From Paraburkholderia phytofirmans OLGA172 (GTDB lineage: Bacteria; Pseudomonadota; Gammaproteobacteria; Burkholderiales; Burkholderiaceae): a stretch of DNA of 64,000 nt. A model generated the notes under the pieces. That model searched no databases and had not been told where the DNA came from. It saw only the letters and a program-made list of their open reading frames with translations. The DNA is taken from the NCBI RefSeq assembly GCF_001634365.1, contig NZ_CP014579.1, positions 248,001 through 312,000 of the forward strand, given 5' to 3'. This document shows, one piece after another, positions 62,319 to 64,000 of this stretch; within the stretch, counting starts at the first letter, position 1; every line of letters begins with the position of its first letter. The position numbers and the translations under genes are program-made.

Positions 62319-64000
62319 ATGAAGCACTCACCTCGCCATCAATCGCAAGTTTGCGCCCGTGAAGTTCCCGATCCGCTCGGCTTGCACCCTATCGCCGCGG
62401 TTGTCATGTCGGTGTTCGCGGTCCTGGGAGGCGTCCAGTCGGCGAACGTGAATGCCGCAGAGACGACTTCCGCCCCTGCCGTCCAGTTCGACACGACATT
62501 TTTGCGCACCGACCCGACGCAGACCGTGGACGTCTCGCGATTCTCGCAAGGCAACGCGGTGTCCCCCGGCGTTTATCCCGTCGATGTCTTCATGAACGAT
62601 ATGCGTGTCGCACACCAGGACGTGCGTTTCGTGGCTGCAAGCGAAGGACAAGGTGCGCATGCATGTCTCAGCCGGCAGATGCTGGAAAAGCTTGGGGTCG
62701 ATTTTGCCAAGGTGAATGCGGATAGCAGCGTCAAGGCGGCAGCGCATGTGCCTGCTGACACGGGCGCCGATGCTCATGGAGCGGATAGCAAGCAAGCCGG
62801 CGATTCGGCCGTTGCCCATGCAGACGAATGTGTCGATCTTGCCGCCCTGGTGCCGCAAGCGACGGTCGACTTTGATTTTTCAGAGCAGAAGCTGATGCTG
62901 AGCGTGCCGCAGAAGTACATGCGCAACGCCGCACGTGGCTATGTGCCGCCTGAGATGTGGCAAAACGGTGTGAACGCGGGTTTCGTGAGTTACAACGCGA
63001 ACACCTACCATACCGCCGGCTCGGGCATGGATTCGACCCAGAGCTATCTGGGCCTGAACGCTGGTGTGAATATTGGCGCATGGCATTTCCGCCATCAGTC
63101 GTCTGTCTCGCAGGCGACCGGCCAGGGCACACAATTCAACAATATCGCTACGTATGTGCAGCACGACCTCACGGCGCTGAAGTCGCAGGTGACGTTGGGC
63201 GACGGTAGCACGACGGGTGATGTGTTCGACAGCGTGCAGTTCCGTGGTGCGCAGATTGCCACCGATGACCGCATGCTGCCCGACTCGCTGCGCGGCTATG
63301 CGCCGGTTGTGCGCGGAACGGCCGAATCGAATGCACGTGTGACCGTCAAGCAGAACAATCAGGTGATCTACGAAACCAGCGTTTCACCGGGGCCGTTCGA
63401 GATCAAGGATCTGTATGCGACCGGTTACGGCGGCAATCTCGATGTGACCGTCACCGAAGCCGATGGACGTACCAAGACCTTTACCGTGCCTTATGCCTCG
63501 GTGGCGCAGTCACTGCGGCCGGGCACCACGCGCTTCTCGGTGACGGCCGGGCAGTTGCGTAACGACAGCCTTGAAAACAAGCCGAACTTCGCGCAGTTCA
63601 CGTTGCAGCGCGGTTTGACGAACATGCTGACGGCCTACGGCGGCGGCATAGCGGCGAATGGTTACGTGTCGGCCGACATCGGCGTGGCGCTCAACACGAA
63701 ATTCGGTGCGGTTTCCGCCGACGTGACGGGCTCTCAGACTCAGGTTCCGAACCAGAGCACGATGCGCGGCACGAGCCTGCGTATCGGTTACAACAAATTC
63801 GTTGACTCGACCGATACGAATATTGCGGTTGCAGCGTACCGCTATTCGACGGCTGGCTTCATGAATCTGTCGGATGCCGCATCGGTGCGCGATCAGGCAA
63901 TGCGGGGTGGCGATATCAATTCGGTCTATCGGCAGAAGAACCGTTTTCAGCTCACGGTTAACCAGAATTTCAAGGATCACGGCAGCGTGTTTCTGAGCGC
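62319..64000 (+). CDS. Fimbrial outer-membrane usher, cut by the window edge
   Basis: The open frame from the ATG at 62319 runs to the end of the window without a stop, giving about 560 residues of an expected roughly 800-900. It begins MKHSPRHQSQVCAREV with a hydrophobic stretch (AAVVMSVFAVLGGVQSANVNA). The usher N-terminal domain follows: FDTTFLRTDP, VSPGVYPVDVFMND, CVDLAALVPQATVDFDF. The barrel part starts with LNAGVNIGAWHFRHQS, DSVQFRGAQIATDDRM and GYAPVVRGTAESNARVTVKQ. It assembles and secretes the pilus across the outer membrane. It is 131 nt after the chaperone gene. Confidence 0.92.
   Translation, partial: MKHSPRHQSQVCAREVPDPLGLHPIAAVVMSVFAVLGGVQSANVNAAETTSAPAVQFDTTFLRTDPTQTVDVSRFSQGNAVSPGVYPVDVFMNDMRVAHQDVRFVAASEGQGAHACLSRQMLEKLGVDFAKVNADSSVKAAAHVPADTGADAHGADSKQAGDSAVAHADECVDLAALVPQATVDFDFSEQKLMLSVPQKYMRNAARGYVPPEMWQNGVNAGFVSYNANTYHTAGSGMDSTQSYLGLNAGVNIGAWHFRHQSSVSQATGQGTQFNNIATYVQHDLTALKSQVTLGDGSTTGDVFDSVQFRGAQIATDDRMLPDSLRGYAPVVRGTAESNARVTVKQNNQVIYETSVSPGPFEIKDLYATGYGGNLDVTVTEADGRTKTFTVPYASVAQSLRPGTTRFSVTAGQLRNDSLENKPNFAQFTLQRGLTNMLTAYGGGIAANGYVSADIGVALNTKFGAVSADVTGSQTQVPNQSTMRGTSLRIGYNKFVDSTDTNIAVAAYRYSTAGFMNLSDAASVRDQAMRGGDINSVYRQKNRFQLTVNQNFKDHGSVFLS

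Overview
The window looks like a piece of a Paraburkholderia/Caballeronia-type genome (Burkholderiales, Betaproteobacteria). This rests on dense catabolic operons, a phasin with a PhaB-type reductase, two H-NS-family proteins of the beta-proteobacterial type, a GntP permease with a sigma-54 activator, and a type 1-like fimbrial operon. No tRNA, rRNA or integrase was seen. Genus is inferred from gene style only.

Left third (about 0.3-27.6 kb): accessory catabolism. It opens with two short-chain dehydrogenases, an AtaL-like SRPBCC protein and an NTF2-like protein. Next is a gentisate module: a PhzS-like FAD monooxygenase and a maleylpyruvate isomerase on the minus strand, and gentisate 1,2-dioxygenase, fumarylpyruvate hydrolase and MarR on the plus strand. 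The divergent control region carries two identical 12-bp palindromes. After an IS5-type fragment comes a minus-strand LysR-LeuC-LeuD-CaiB-HMGL-like operon, which reads as a citraconate/mesaconate to citramalyl-CoA to acetyl-CoA plus pyruvate route. Then comes the recurrent BNR/YCF48-like, RND, DUF1302, DUF1329 set for a hydrophobic substrate, followed by an alpha/beta hydrolase, a two-domain VOC protein, an SDR whose catalytic Tyr is His, a broken IS6-family element and a TetR regulator.

Middle (28.3-33.3 kb): a phasin, a small XRE protein, a PhaB-type acetoacetyl-CoA reductase, a frameshifted HrgC-like gene and a GYF-domain membrane protein.

Defence-like island (33.6-50 kb): seven minus-strand genes run from 43.8 to 33.6 kb. 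They encode an unknown 227-aa protein, two small proteins, a 5-methylcytosine methyltransferase, two larger proteins, and a 1264-aa protein with an N-terminal PD-(D/E)XK-like domain joined to a STAND-like NTPase. Four of the unknown proteins appear to share a C-terminal domain, which makes this the best candidate for an undescribed system. A Dam-type adenine methyltransferase and a convergent 'ECK' nuclease-like protein form a possible second restriction-modification pair. A two-repeat CRISPR-like remnant, an H-NS protein, an orphan AbrB/PrlF-type antitoxin and a double-HTH regulator follow.

Right part (50-64 kb): probably core or older accessory genome. It holds a GntP permease with a recognisable -24/-12 promoter and its divergent sigma-54 activator, a small lipoprotein, a second H-NS protein preceded by a 14-bp tandem repeat, a Fae-like/aldo-keto reductase/aldehyde dehydrogenase/MFS cluster closed by a strong terminator, and a chaperone-usher fimbrial operon whose usher runs off the window. 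Two 14-bp boxes exactly 20 bp apart precede the fimbrial genes.
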